Origin: Geoalkalibacter ferrihydriticus DSM 17813
GTDB lineage: Bacteria; Desulfobacterota; Desulfuromonadia; Desulfuromonadales; Geoalkalibacteraceae
Direction: 5' to 3'
DNA: 64,000 nt
Assembly (NCBI RefSeq): GCF_000820505.1
Contig: NZ_JWJD01000005.1
Span: forward strand, 20,655 to 84,654
Made by a program: the position numbers and the translations under genes. This document shows positions 8,502 through 16,431 of this stretch, piece after piece (position 1 is the stretch's first letter; each line of letters opens with the position of its first letter). The notes beneath the pieces are model-generated. The model had not been told where the DNA came from and made no database searches. It saw nothing but the letters and a program-made list of their open reading frames with translations.

Positions 8502-9176
8502 TCAGTCCGATTCCTTTAGGACATAGCCCACGCCGCGTACGGTGTGGATGAGTTTCTTGTCGAAGTCGCGATCAACTTTTTTGCGCAGATAGTTGATGTA
8601 GACATCGATAATGTTGGTGAACGAATCGAACGTGTAGTCCCAGACATGCTCGGCAATCATGGTGCGCGTCAGAACCTGATTGGGGTTGCGCATCATATAC
8701 TCGAGCAGGGCATATTCCTTGGAAGTAAGATCGATTTCCTTGTCGCTGCGCCACACCTTGTGGGTCACCGGGTCCAGACGCAGATCGGCGAAATGCAGTT
8801 CGGCGCCACGATCCTGGGTGCCGCGGCGAATCAGGGCACGTACCCGCGCCAGCAATTCGGCAAAGGCGAAGGGCTTGGTCAGATAGTCGTCGGAGCCCGA
8901 GTCGAGTCCCGACACGATGTCGTCCACCGTATCCTTGGCGGTGAGGCACAAGACCGGCGCAATGACCTCGCGGGCCCGCATTTCGCGGATGACGGTGATG
9001 CCGTCTTTTTTCGGCAGCATGACGTCCATCAAAATCAGATCGTAAGGGGTGTGCGTCGCCATGTCGAGACCTTCGTCCCCTTCATAGGCGACATCGACGG
9101 CATAGCCTTCTTCCTCAAGCCCTCGTTTGATGAAGCTGGCGACTTTTTTCTCGTCTTCTACAACCAGAATGCGCAT
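8502..9176 (-). CDS. OmpR/PhoB-family response regulator
   Basis: 224-residue DNA-binding response regulator. The receiver domain begins MRILVVEDE and has phosphoacceptor Asp51 in ILMDVMLP and the conserved Lys in LTKPF. The winged-helix domain (about 125-222) has DLTSKEYALLEYM and the recognition region TNIIDVYINYLRKKVD, ending IHTVRGVGYVL. A GTG three codons upstream overlaps the ribosome binding site AAGGAGTG, so the ATG at 9176 is the correct start. It is first in the regulator-kinase operon, with the HtrA gene following. Confidence 0.94.
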   Translation of the reverse strand: MRILVVEDEKKVASFIKRGLEEEGYAVDVAYEGDEGLDMATHTPYDLILMDVMLPKKDGITVIREMRAREVIAPVLCLTAKDTVDDIVSGLDSGSDDYLTKPFAFAELLARVRALIRRGTQDRGAELHFADLRLDPVTHKVWRSDKEIDLTSKEYALLEYMMRNPNQVLTRTMIAEHVWDYTFDSFTNIIDVYINYLRKKVDRDFDKKLIHTVRGVGYVLKESD

Positions 9177-9240
9177 GATGATCACTCCTTTGGGTAATTC
9201 GTCCGGGCCGGCGCAGCGCGCAGTGTTGCCCGCAGTTTCG

Positions 9241-10047
9241 TCATTTCAGTTTCAGTTTGACCAGAACCTCGTTGGCGCTCTCTTCGACCGCCTTTCCCGA
9301 GACATCGACGATGGCCCAGCGCTGGCGGCGGAAAAAACGTCTTGCGAAAGCGATTTCCTCTTCGATGCTTTCATAGTCGGCGTAGGCGCTACGCGGATCC
9401 TGGCCGAGGTTGCGCAACCGCGAGGCGCGCAGTTCCATCAGGCGTTGAGGATCGATGAGCAGCGCGGCTACCCGTTTCTGGTCGACATCGAAAAGCTCCT
9501 TGGGCGGATCGATGCCCGGCACCAGAGGAACGTTGGCGACTTTCCAGCCTTTGTGCGCCAGGTAAATGGAGAGCGGCGTCTTGCTGGTGCGTGATACGCC
9601 CACCAGGACGATGTCAGCCTTGTGCAGGTTGCGTACTTCCTGGCCGTCATCGTGCTTGACGGTAAATTCCACCGCGTCGATGCGATGAAAATACACCTCG
9701 TTGACGCCGTGCAGCAGTCCCGGCATCTCTTTGGGGGATATGCCGAAGAACTCGGACAGCCGCATGAGCAGCGGCGTGATCAGGTCGATGCTCGGCAATC
9801 CCAGGGCATCGCACTCGTCATGAATCATTTGCGCCAGTTCGCGATTGACGATGGTGTAGACCACCAGCGCCTGGTGCTGCAAGGCCAGATCAAGGGCCTC
9901 ATAGGCTTGGTTCTTGGTGCGAACGTTGCTGATGCGCCGCACCCGGGTTGAAAGATCGCGATACTGGGTCAGTGCGGCCGCAACGGTCTTCTCGGCGGTT
10001 TCTCCCGTGGCATCGGAGAGCAAAAAAATATGCTGGAGTTCCGCCAT
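9241..10047 (-). CDS. ppsR: bifunctional kinase/pyrophosphorylase, PpsR (DUF299) family
   Basis: 268-residue member of the DUF299 family, which regulates phosphoenolpyruvate synthase or pyruvate phosphate dikinase. It does so by ADP-dependent phosphorylation and phosphate-dependent dephosphorylation of a threonine. The family opening [13 protein letters not shown] and the P-loop-like [11 protein letters not shown] are both present, and length is typical. Whether the partner is PpsA or PpdK cannot be decided because neither gene is in the window. It sits at the pyruvate/PEP node. It is transcribed divergently from prmA and lies upstream of the two-component operon with a 64-base gap. Confidence 0.92.
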   Translation of the reverse strand: MAELQHIFLLSDATGETAEKTVAAALTQYRDLSTRVRRISNVRTKNQAYEALDLALQHQALVVYTIVNRELAQMIHDECDALGLPSIDLITPLLMRLSEFFGISPKEMPGLLHGVNEVYFHRIDAVEFTVKHDDGQEVRNLHKADIVLVGVSRTSKTPLSIYLAHKGWKVANVPLVPGIDPPKELFDVDQKRVAALLIDPQRLMELRASRLRNLGQDPRSAYADYESIEEEIAFARRFFRRQRWAIVDVSGKAVEESANEVLVKLKLK

Positions 10048-10211
10048 GTCGCTATGCTCGTCGACAGTTCCGTCTTGACCGGAATTGATAGTTGTTAGCG
10101 CAGGTTGCAGGCGCTAAAAGCCTCATTAACTGTTCTGAATTAGACTTGAACATTAAGGCTTTGTCAAGGTTTTTATTGTCTTTTTCTATTGTCTCTGCTA
10201 GAGAAGAAACC

Positions 10212-11129
10212 ATGGAACAGAAATGGTTGGAAATTCATATCAGCGTGCCTGCGGCCGCGGTGGATCTGGTTTGCCATGAACTGGCGGCGCTGGGTTCAAC
10301 GGGCGTGCAGGTGTTTGAGCGCAAACTCGATACCTTTGTCGTGCCCGATCCCGAGGCGGATGCTCCCGATACCTATCCGTTGCAGGCCTATTTCGCGGCC
10401 ACGGAGGATCAAGCCGAGCTGGCGCAGCGAATCAGTGAAGCCTTGGCTCCCCTGCACGCGGCTTTTCCCGGGAACTGGAGCGATCCGCGGATGGTGCCGG
10501 TCGCGGGTGACGACTGGGCCGAAGGCTGGAAGCAGCACTTCCCGGTTTTCCGCGTCGGCGGCCTCGTGGTGCGGCCGAGCTGGGAGGAGGTGACACCCGC
10601 TTCCGGAGAAGTTCTGGTTACGCTCGATCCCGGCATGGCTTTCGGCACCGGCACCCATGGCACGACCCGTTTGTGTCTGGAGGTGCTCGTCGAAACCCTG
10701 GCTGCCCAGGAAAATGCGCCGCGCGTGTTGGATGTCGGTACGGGCTCGGGGATTCTCGCCATCGCCGCGGCCGTGCTCGGCGCTGCACAAGTGGTGGCCT
10801 GCGACATCGACGAAGAGGCCTGCCGGGTTGCGGCGGAAAATGCAGCCGCCAACGGCGTTGCTGACGCAATCGAGATTACGGTCAGGCCCCTGGAAGAACT
10901 CGGCAGCGGTTTCGACATCGTTCTTGCCAACATTTTGGCTGAAGAGAACGTGCGCCTCGCCGCAGAGCTGGTCGCGCGCCTCACGTCGGGTGGGACACTG
11001 ATTCTTTCAGGTATCTTGCAAGAGAAGGAAGCCCTGGTGCGAAAGGGTTTTGCCCCCTTTGCCCTGGCCGGGCCGCAGGTCAGCTATCGCGACGAGTGGG
11101 TGTGTCTCACCTATCGGCGAGTCGGTTGA
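10212..11129 (+). CDS. prmA: ribosomal protein L11 methyltransferase
   Basis: 305-residue PrmA. The N-terminal recognition domain runs to about residue 110. The SAM-dependent methyltransferase domain includes DPGMAFGTGTHGTT and VLDVGTGSGILAIAA (motif I), with NILAEENVRLA as the catalytic-region motif. It trimethylates L11 in the 50S subunit. The open frame extends upstream, but the ATG at 10212 (MEQKWLEIHI) gives the family N-terminus. It is the first gene of an operon with rsmE, whose ATG follows the prmA stop directly. Confidence 0.94.
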   Translation: MEQKWLEIHISVPAAAVDLVCHELAALGSTGVQVFERKLDTFVVPDPEADAPDTYPLQAYFAATEDQAELAQRISEALAPLHAAFPGNWSDPRMVPVAGDDWAEGWKQHFPVFRVGGLVVRPSWEEVTPASGEVLVTLDPGMAFGTGTHGTTRLCLEVLVETLAAQENAPRVLDVGTGSGILAIAAAVLGAAQVVACDIDEEACRVAAENAAANGVADAIEITVRPLEELGSGFDIVLANILAEENVRLAAELVARLTSGGTLILSGILQEKEALVRKGFAPFALAGPQVSYRDEWVCLTYRRVG

Positions 11130-11903
11130 ATGCGCCGCTTTTTTGTCAACCCCGAACAGCTTGCCGGCGACGAAGTTATCCTCGATGGCGAGATTCAGCA
11201 TCATCTGGCAAGGGTGCTGCGCCTGGTGCCGAAGGATGAGATCGACCTGCTCGACGGCCAGGGGCTCTGCTGTCGCTGTCGTATCGAAGAGCTTACAAAA
11301 AAAGGCGTTCGACTCCGTGTTATCACCCGCATTCCCGCCCGGGAGAGGGCTTTCCCCATTCGATTGATTCAGGGTTTACCTAAAGCCGACAAGATGGATC
11401 TGATCTTGCAGAAGGGAACCGAACTAGGCGTCGTCGCCTTTACTCCGCTGTTGGCAGAGCGCAGTGTGCCGCGTCTGGAGCCTGAACGTCGGCAGCGCCG
11501 TGGACAGCGTTGGGAAAAGATCATTCTGGAGGCCGCTCAGCAGTCTCGCCGCGCAATTCTGCCGCGTCTTGATGCTCCTCAGCCGTTAGCCGAGGCGTTG
11601 CGCGGCGGCGAAGATCTACGCTTGTTGCTGTGGGAGCAGGAGAGCCGGCCGCTGGCCGAGGTGTTGCCGCCCCGGATGCCTCGTGCCGCCGCCGTTCTGA
11701 TCGGTCCAGAAGGCGGGCTTGCGGCGGCCGAAGTCGAGCAGGCCAGAGCCGCGGGGTTTGTACCGGTCAATTTCGGCCCCCGCATTCTTCGCACGGAAAC
11801 CGCTGGATTTGCGGTTGTTACCGTTTTGCAGTATCTCTATGGGGATCTCGGCCCTGCTACCAATGCGGATCGAGGGATTCCGGCACCCAAGGAGGCGCTA
11901 TGA
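11130..11903 (+). CDS. rsmE: 16S rRNA (uracil1498-N3)-methyltransferase
   Basis: 257-residue RsmE of the SPOUT class. An N-terminal PUA-like domain (about 1-70, with IQHHLARVLRL) precedes the trefoil-knot SAM domain with GLPKADKMDLILQKGTELGV, LLIGPEGGL-type VLIGPEGG and RILRTETA. It methylates U1498 of 16S rRNA. The ATG abuts the prmA stop codon and the stop overlaps the next gene by four bases (ATGA), so three genes are translationally coupled. The pairing prmA-rsmE is widespread. Confidence 0.94.
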   Translation: MRRFFVNPEQLAGDEVILDGEIQHHLARVLRLVPKDEIDLLDGQGLCCRCRIEELTKKGVRLRVITRIPARERAFPIRLIQGLPKADKMDLILQKGTELGVVAFTPLLAERSVPRLEPERRQRRGQRWEKIILEAAQQSRRAILPRLDAPQPLAEALRGGEDLRLLLWEQESRPLAEVLPPRMPRAAAVLIGPEGGLAAAEVEQARAAGFVPVNFGPRILRTETAGFAVVTVLQYLYGDLGPATNADRGIPAPKEAL

Positions 11904-13303
11904 AGTGTCCCAAATGTGGTTTCAACAGTTTCGATTATCTGGAAAGCTGCAAAAAATGCGGCAATGACCTCAAGGAATTCAAGGGGCGCTTCAATCTGCG
12001 CAGCCTGCTGTTTCCTTATCGGGAAAAGTCGGTCGCGGTGGCTTCTGCCGCTGCGGCAATGAGCGCGCCCAAGCCGCAGGACGCCGACTTTGACTACGGC
12101 TTTATGGAGGAAGATCAGCCGGAGGCCGTGCCCGCGACGCTGCCGTCCGCCGCAAAAACCGCATCCGCTGCCGATGATGCCTTCGATATCGATTGGAATC
12201 AGGAAGAGCCCGCCGCGGATCTTAACGCTGAGTCGGCCGGCGGCCCAGGATCGACGACAGCAGTCGTCGGCGAGTTCGATTTCAGTACCGACAGCGAACT
12301 TGACGGTCTGTTGCAGGACGAAGTGCCTGAGTCCGGAATGGATGCCACTGTGAACGAGCTTGCAGAGCCTGCAGGAGAGCCGTCTCAGGAAAAACCGCTG
12401 GATGTGGCCGACTGGAGCGATGACTCTCTGAATGAACTGCGCCTCGACGAGGACCTTTCCGCGCTGGAAGTTGACGCCGCAGATCTGCCGGCTCTCGATG
12501 AGGCTGCCTCCGACGAGGAGGATCTGGCTTTCCCGGCCTTTGACGAGCTTGATTTCGAAGACCTGGGGGACGTGGCTGAACCACCGGCCGCGCCGGATGA
12601 GGAGGCGGAGAAAATCGCCTGGGGCGACATCGATTTCGGTGAAGATCAGGCGGAAAAACCGCGCAAAGGCAAAGCCGGAAAGACCGGGGAGGATGTTGCC
12701 GACCCTTTTGAACCACCGGAGCCTGCTGCCGCCGGGCAGGCTCCGGAGACTCCGAAGGCAACGGCGGTAGAAGATTTAAGGTCCGCTCCGTCGGAACAGG
12801 AGCAGGAGCCACAACCGGAAAGGCTCGATCTGCAGATGGCCTCTGCACCCACCGCGCCCCTGCGCCCGCCGATGGCTGCGCGTTTTGGCGCCTTCTGGCT
12901 GGATTTGTTCCTGGTGGTGGGGGCGTTTTTACTGTTTCTGATCAGTGCCACCCGCCTGCTCGCACCACCGGGCGCAGCGGCGCTGCTACCGTCCCTGCAC
13001 GAGCTTGCAAGCCTTTCCCTGCCTTATTACCTGCTGTTTTTTCTGGTGTGCTTCAGCTACTTTACCGCCTTTCACTTTTTTATGGGGCAGACGCCGGGAA
13101 AAATGCTGTTCGGTTTGCGCCTGGAAGGCGGCGAGGGCGACGGCCTGTTGCTCTCCGAAGCCTTTCTGCACAGTGTCGGTGGGTTGGTGAGTCTGCTCGC
13201 GCTGGGGCTGGGATTTTTTCTGGCCTTGGGCGATCCGCACGGCCGGGGCTGGAATGATCGCATCGCCGGAACTCGCCTGGTGGCGGTGCCCTTGGAGGAT
13301 TAG
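11900..13303 (+). CDS. zinc-ribbon, acidic linker and RDD-domain membrane protein
   Basis: 467-residue protein in three parts. Residues 1-20 form a zinc ribbon (Cys3, Cys6, Cys17, Cys20). About 60-310 is a very acidic, Ala/Pro/Asp/Glu-rich stretch likely to be disordered. The C-terminal 160 residues are an RDD domain with three hydrophobic helices and the GQTPGKMLFGLRL motif, ending near WNDRIAGTRLV. It is probably anchored in the inner membrane with a long cytoplasmic N-terminal arm. AAGGAGGCGCT precedes the ATG, which overlaps the rsmE stop. Function unknown; the ribbon suggests binding to protein or nucleic acid. Confidence 0.8.
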   Translation: MKCPKCGFNSFDYLESCKKCGNDLKEFKGRFNLRSLLFPYREKSVAVASAAAAMSAPKPQDADFDYGFMEEDQPEAVPATLPSAAKTASAADDAFDIDWNQEEPAADLNAESAGGPGSTTAVVGEFDFSTDSELDGLLQDEVPESGMDATVNELAEPAGEPSQEKPLDVADWSDDSLNELRLDEDLSALEVDAADLPALDEAASDEEDLAFPAFDELDFEDLGDVAEPPAAPDEEAEKIAWGDIDFGEDQAEKPRKGKAGKTGEDVADPFEPPEPAAAGQAPETPKATAVEDLRSAPSEQEQEPQPERLDLQMASAPTAPLRPPMAARFGAFWLDLFLVVGAFLLFLISATRLLAPPGAAALLPSLHELASLSLPYYLLFFLVCFSYFTAFHFFMGQTPGKMLFGLRLEGGEGDGLLLSEAFLHSVGGLVSLLALGLGFFLALGDPHGRGWNDRIAGTRLVAVPLED

Positions 13304-13914
13304 CTCATCCGCAACTTGAGAAAAGCGGCCAGATCGGGGCATTTGAGGTAGGGATTGTGCTCAAGCTCAAAACCGATGGTTGAAACCGGCTGCGGGCCGT
13401 AATTGTGACCGGGGTAGATCCGGGTCTGGGGTGGAAAGGCCGCTAGACGGCGCAGGCTGTGATAAAGATCTTCGGGATTGCTGCCGGCAAGATCGGCGCG
13501 GCCGACGAAGGTGACGAACAGGGTGTCGCCGGTAATGAGGCCCTCGCCGCTATACAGGGTGATGGAGCCGGGGGAATGGCCCGGGGTGTGCAAAACGTCT
13601 ACGACACCCTCGCCCACTTGCAGGCGAAAACCCTCGTGCAGGGCGACCGCGGCATCGGGTATATCCAAAGGGTGGCCGGCAAGACGCGCCCCGGTCTCAC
13701 GCACAACCGCCTCATTGCCGCCGGTGTGGTCGCTGTGGCCGTGGGTGTTGACCAGCAGGTCCACGCACAGCTCCCGGCGCCTGACCTCAGCCAGGAGATT
13801 TTCCGGGGCCAGGGAAGGATCGACGGCCAACGCGCGGCGGCTGTGCGGGCAGATCACCAGGTAGGAGAAGTTGTCCATGCGCCCGGCGGGAATTTGCACG
13901 ATGTCCAGGTTCAT
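13300..13914 (-). CDS. glyoxalase II-like MBL-fold hydrolase
   Basis: 204-residue metallo-beta-lactamase fold hydrolase. Metal ligands lie in NTHGHSDHTGG (HxHxDH), TPGHSPGS, GDTLF and YPGHNYGP, the set typical of glyoxalase II/persulfide dioxygenase-like enzymes. It is short for true GloB and lacks the C-terminal glutathione-binding helices, so the substrate is open. GTGAGGATC precedes the chosen ATG; the open frame extends 33 codons upstream but overlaps the preceding gene. Its stop overlaps the stop of the convergent RDD gene by four bases. Confidence 0.85.
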   Translation of the reverse strand: MNLDIVQIPAGRMDNFSYLVICPHSRRALAVDPSLAPENLLAEVRRRELCVDLLVNTHGHSDHTGGNEAVVRETGARLAGHPLDIPDAAVALHEGFRLQVGEGVVDVLHTPGHSPGSITLYSGEGLITGDTLFVTFVGRADLAGSNPEDLYHSLRRLAAFPPQTRIYPGHNYGPQPVSTIGFELEHNPYLKCPDLAAFLKLRMS

Positions 13915-13919
13915 GATCC

Positions 13920-14138
13920 TCACCAGTACATGCGTGGTGGCTCTGCTTTGCCGGTGTGGCGGATTTCGCCGTCGATGACCTTGTACCTGTCGCAGGTCGA
14001 ACGCACGATCCATTCATCGCCCTCTTCGGGCGGCAGAGGAAATTCGCGCGAACCCAGGTATTGGTCTTCGCCGTCAATAAATCCCCACCAGTCAAGAGCG
14101 CCCGTCTGCCAGATCTTGGTTTTCAGATTAAATGCCAT
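13920..14138 (-). CDS. small conserved-looking protein, 72 aa
   Basis: 72-residue soluble protein with many aromatic residues (LDWWGFIDGEDQYLGSREF) and a single cysteine. It is encoded five bases upstream of the MBL hydrolase and ends within that gene's leader, so the two form an operon. I recognise no family. Composition and codon use match the neighbours and the position is tight, which supports a real gene. The ribosome binding site is weak. Confidence 0.65.
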   Translation of the reverse strand: MAFNLKTKIWQTGALDWWGFIDGEDQYLGSREFPLPPEEGDEWIVRSTCDRYKVIDGEIRHTGKAEPPRMYW

Positions 14139-14254
14139 AAGTCGTGACTCTTTTCCGAGTTTATTTCTGTGAATATAATGGACTTCTTATTCCCAGGTCA
14201 ACCTGAAGAAGTGTGCCCTGTGCATAAACCGCTTGCAACCGCATTCAATCTGCT

Positions 14255-15526
14255 ATGATTCCCGATCCGGTGCGAAAATATCTGCGCAGCCGCGGCACCT
14301 CCCGTCCCTGGGAAGTGCAGGGCACTTCGAGGGAAAATTTCCACGGCGCCGTCGTCATTCCGGCCCTGGCCGAGGAAGATGCGCTGCCCGAAACCCTTAA
14401 ATCTCTGGCGACTAATCCGCGCGCTTTGCTGGAGCGCTTTCTTGTGCTGGTCGTGGTCAACAATCGTGCTCAGGCACCCGTCGACCTGTGCCGGCAAAAT
14501 CAGCGCACTCTGGCCTGGTTGCGATCCGCTGCGCGCTCCTGGCCCGCCGGTCTACATCTTGCCTGGGTGGATGCGGCCTCGCTGGGCCGGGCGCTGCCGG
14601 AAAAAGAGGGGGTCGGGCTGGCGCGCAAGATCGGCTTTGATCTGGCTCTTGAGCGGCTGGACTGGAGAGGTGAGCCGCTTCTCGTCTCCCTCGACGCCGA
14701 CACGCTGGTGCAGGCCGATTACCTGGAGTCCCTGGTCACGCATTTCCGCACACACACGGCCGGAGGGGCCGTGCTGCCTTTTGTTCATCGACCTGCGGCA
14801 ACGTCGGTGGCCGAACGCGCCATCACTCTTTATGAGCTCTATCTGCGCCACTATGTGTTGGGGCTGCGCCTCGCCGGTTCGCCCTATGCCTACCACAGCG
14901 TCGGCAGCGCCCTGGCCTGCCGCGCCTCGGCCTATGTAGCCGCCGGTGGCATGAACCGGCGAACCGCGGGAGAGGATTTTTATTTTTTGCAGCAGTTGGC
15001 CAAAACCAGCGGTGTCGCGCCGGTGTGTGGCACGCTGGTGCATCCTTCGCCGCGCATTTCAGCGCGCACCCCTTTCGGCACCGGGCCAAGCGTGGCGGCA
15101 TTGCAGCAGGGCCGAGCGACCACCGTGCGCTTCTATCCTGTAGAGGCCTTTGACTTGCTGGGTGACTGGCTGCACCTGATTAGGGACCAGGGCGATTGCC
15201 GTGCCGACGAATTGCTCGCGCAAGCTGAGCGGATGTCCGCAGTGCTTGGCGACTTTCTGCGGCGCGGCGGCTTTGAAGCGACCTGGGAAAAGCTGTGTCG
15301 GCAGCATGGAGGCAGCGAGCAGCGACTGATCCAGGCTTTTCACCAATGGTTCGACGCGCTCAAAACCCGGCAGTTGCTATTCGCCGTCTGTGAAAAGGAG
15401 GGTCTTTGGGGCGGACCCGAGGAGCTTCTGCCGAAACTTCTGACCCGCGCGGGACTGACAAACGCCGGAGATCTTGGCACTTATCTTGCTGTCTTACGCA
15501 AGAGTCAGAATGTTCCAGCGGGTTAA
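14255..15526 (+). CDS. family 2-like glycosyltransferase
   Basis: 423-residue protein with a GT-A (GT2-like) domain. It shows AVVIPALAEEDALPETLKSL (start of the fold), LLVSLDADTLV with the metal-binding DAD, and HSVGSALACRASAYVAAGGM followed by TAGEDFYFLQQL, matching the acceptor/catalytic ED region. The C-terminal 130 residues are helical without obvious membrane segments. Donor and acceptor are unknown. The gene lacks a good ribosome binding site. It starts divergently from the 72-aa gene with about 115 bases between, and a PilZ gene follows after 41 bases. Confidence 0.8.
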   Translation: MIPDPVRKYLRSRGTSRPWEVQGTSRENFHGAVVIPALAEEDALPETLKSLATNPRALLERFLVLVVVNNRAQAPVDLCRQNQRTLAWLRSAARSWPAGLHLAWVDAASLGRALPEKEGVGLARKIGFDLALERLDWRGEPLLVSLDADTLVQADYLESLVTHFRTHTAGGAVLPFVHRPAATSVAERAITLYELYLRHYVLGLRLAGSPYAYHSVGSALACRASAYVAAGGMNRRTAGEDFYFLQQLAKTSGVAPVCGTLVHPSPRISARTPFGTGPSVAALQQGRATTVRFYPVEAFDLLGDWLHLIRDQGDCRADELLAQAERMSAVLGDFLRRGGFEATWEKLCRQHGGSEQRLIQAFHQWFDALKTRQLLFAVCEKEGLWGGPEELLPKLLTRAGLTNAGDLGTYLAVLRKSQNVPAG

Positions 15527-15567
15527 ATTGTCTCACCCTTTCGCCCCCCCCACCGAGGAGGTGTATT

Positions 15568-15951
15568 ATGCGCGCCAAGGCCCAGCAGACCGCCGAGGAC
15601 TGGCTCCCGGCCAGTCGTCGCAAAAACCTGCGCAAACCCCTGCTGGTACTGCGCGCCAAGCTTGACGACGGGCGCAAGACCTTTTTCGGCTATGCGAAAA
15701 ATATCAGTTGCAGCGGCATGTTCATTGCCTCGGTCAACCCTCGTCAAGCGGGCGAACTGTTTGAGGTCGAGCTGACGCTGCCGGCGCCTATTTCACTGGT
15801 GGTGTCTTGCACTTGCGAAGTGGTCTGGCGGCGCACCTACAGCCGCCATTCCGATCTCGACCCGGGCATGGGGCTGCGTTTTCTCAATCTGTCCGAAGAA
15901 GTTGCCCAAGCGATTGACGGCTGGGTCGAAGTTGGCGAGTTGTCAAAGTAG
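15568..15951 (+). CDS. PilZ-domain protein
   Basis: 127-residue single PilZ domain. The N-terminal c-di-GMP switch resembles RxxxR (SRRKNLRKP, about 16-24), and a later segment reads KNISCSGMFI, corresponding to the D/NxSxxG motif. It probably acts as a diguanylate signal receptor for a neighbouring process, possibly the glycosyltransferase encoded upstream. The ATG at 15568 follows GAGGAGGTGTATT, a strong site. The open frame to the left runs into the glycosyltransferase and is not coding. Confidence 0.85.
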   Translation: MRAKAQQTAEDWLPASRRKNLRKPLLVLRAKLDDGRKTFFGYAKNISCSGMFIASVNPRQAGELFEVELTLPAPISLVVSCTCEVVWRRTYSRHSDLDPGMGLRFLNLSEEVAQAIDGWVEVGELSK

Positions 15952-16062
15952 TGACTTTTCCGCGGGTTGTGTCGGCAGACCGGCTTTTGTCGGGAAGGGC
16001 TTTCCAATTTCTCAAATGGTGATAAAATAGGTCATGAAGTCGGCGCAAAAAAATCGCCGACA

Positions 16063-16111
16063 CGCATGCACGTGGAAGTAGAAATTTTTTTCCTTCTCCA
16101 TGTCGCATGCG
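16063..16111. repeat. long imperfect inverted repeat
   Basis: CGCATGC at 16063 and GCATGCG ending 16111 bound an imperfect hairpin whose top is T-rich. A second small hairpin, GTCGGCG/CGCCGAC, lies at 16039-16061. Together they may end PilZ transcription or form the leader of the next gene. Confidence 0.35.
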
Positions 16112-16140
16112 TACCGATTTGAGCCAAGGAGGTCCACGCC

Positions 16141-16350
16141 ATGATGCACAACGTGTGTTCGCGAACCGAACGAATCATCCGCGCTCTAATGGGTATCGCT
16201 CTGCTCGGCCTGCTGTTCATGCTTCCCAACCCCATCGGCTATCTCGGTCTGGTTGGGGTGGTTCTTGTTGCCAGTGCCGCGATGCGCTACTGTCCCATCA
16301 GCCATCTGCTGGGGGTCAACACCTGTAAGATGAAAGAAACCCATAGCTGA
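16141..16350 (+). CDS. DUF2892/YgaP-like small membrane protein
   Basis: 69-residue inner-membrane protein with two hydrophobic helices (about 15-29 and 33-47) and the family pattern CPISHLLGVNTC near the C-terminus. This is the form of DUF2892 proteins, which also occur as the tail of YgaP rhodanese. No rhodanese gene is adjacent. The ATGATG start follows AAGGAGGTCCACGCC. A bidirectional terminator lies just downstream. Function unknown. Confidence 0.85.
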   Translation: MMHNVCSRTERIIRALMGIALLGLLFMLPNPIGYLGLVGVVLVASAAMRYCPISHLLGVNTCKMKETHS

Positions 16351-16370
16351 GAGCCGTAAGGCCTAGGGCA

Positions 16371-16415
16371 ATAAAAAAAGGCGGAGCCCCTTTCCGGGAT
16401 CTCCGCCTTTTTTAT
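16371..16415. terminator. bidirectional terminator
   Basis: AAAAAAGGCGGAG and CTCCGCCTTTTTT pair around a short loop, leaving T runs on both strands. It separates the DUF2892 gene from the convergent glutamate synthase operon. Confidence 0.9.
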
Positions 16416-16431
16416 TGTTGCCGGTTTCTTT

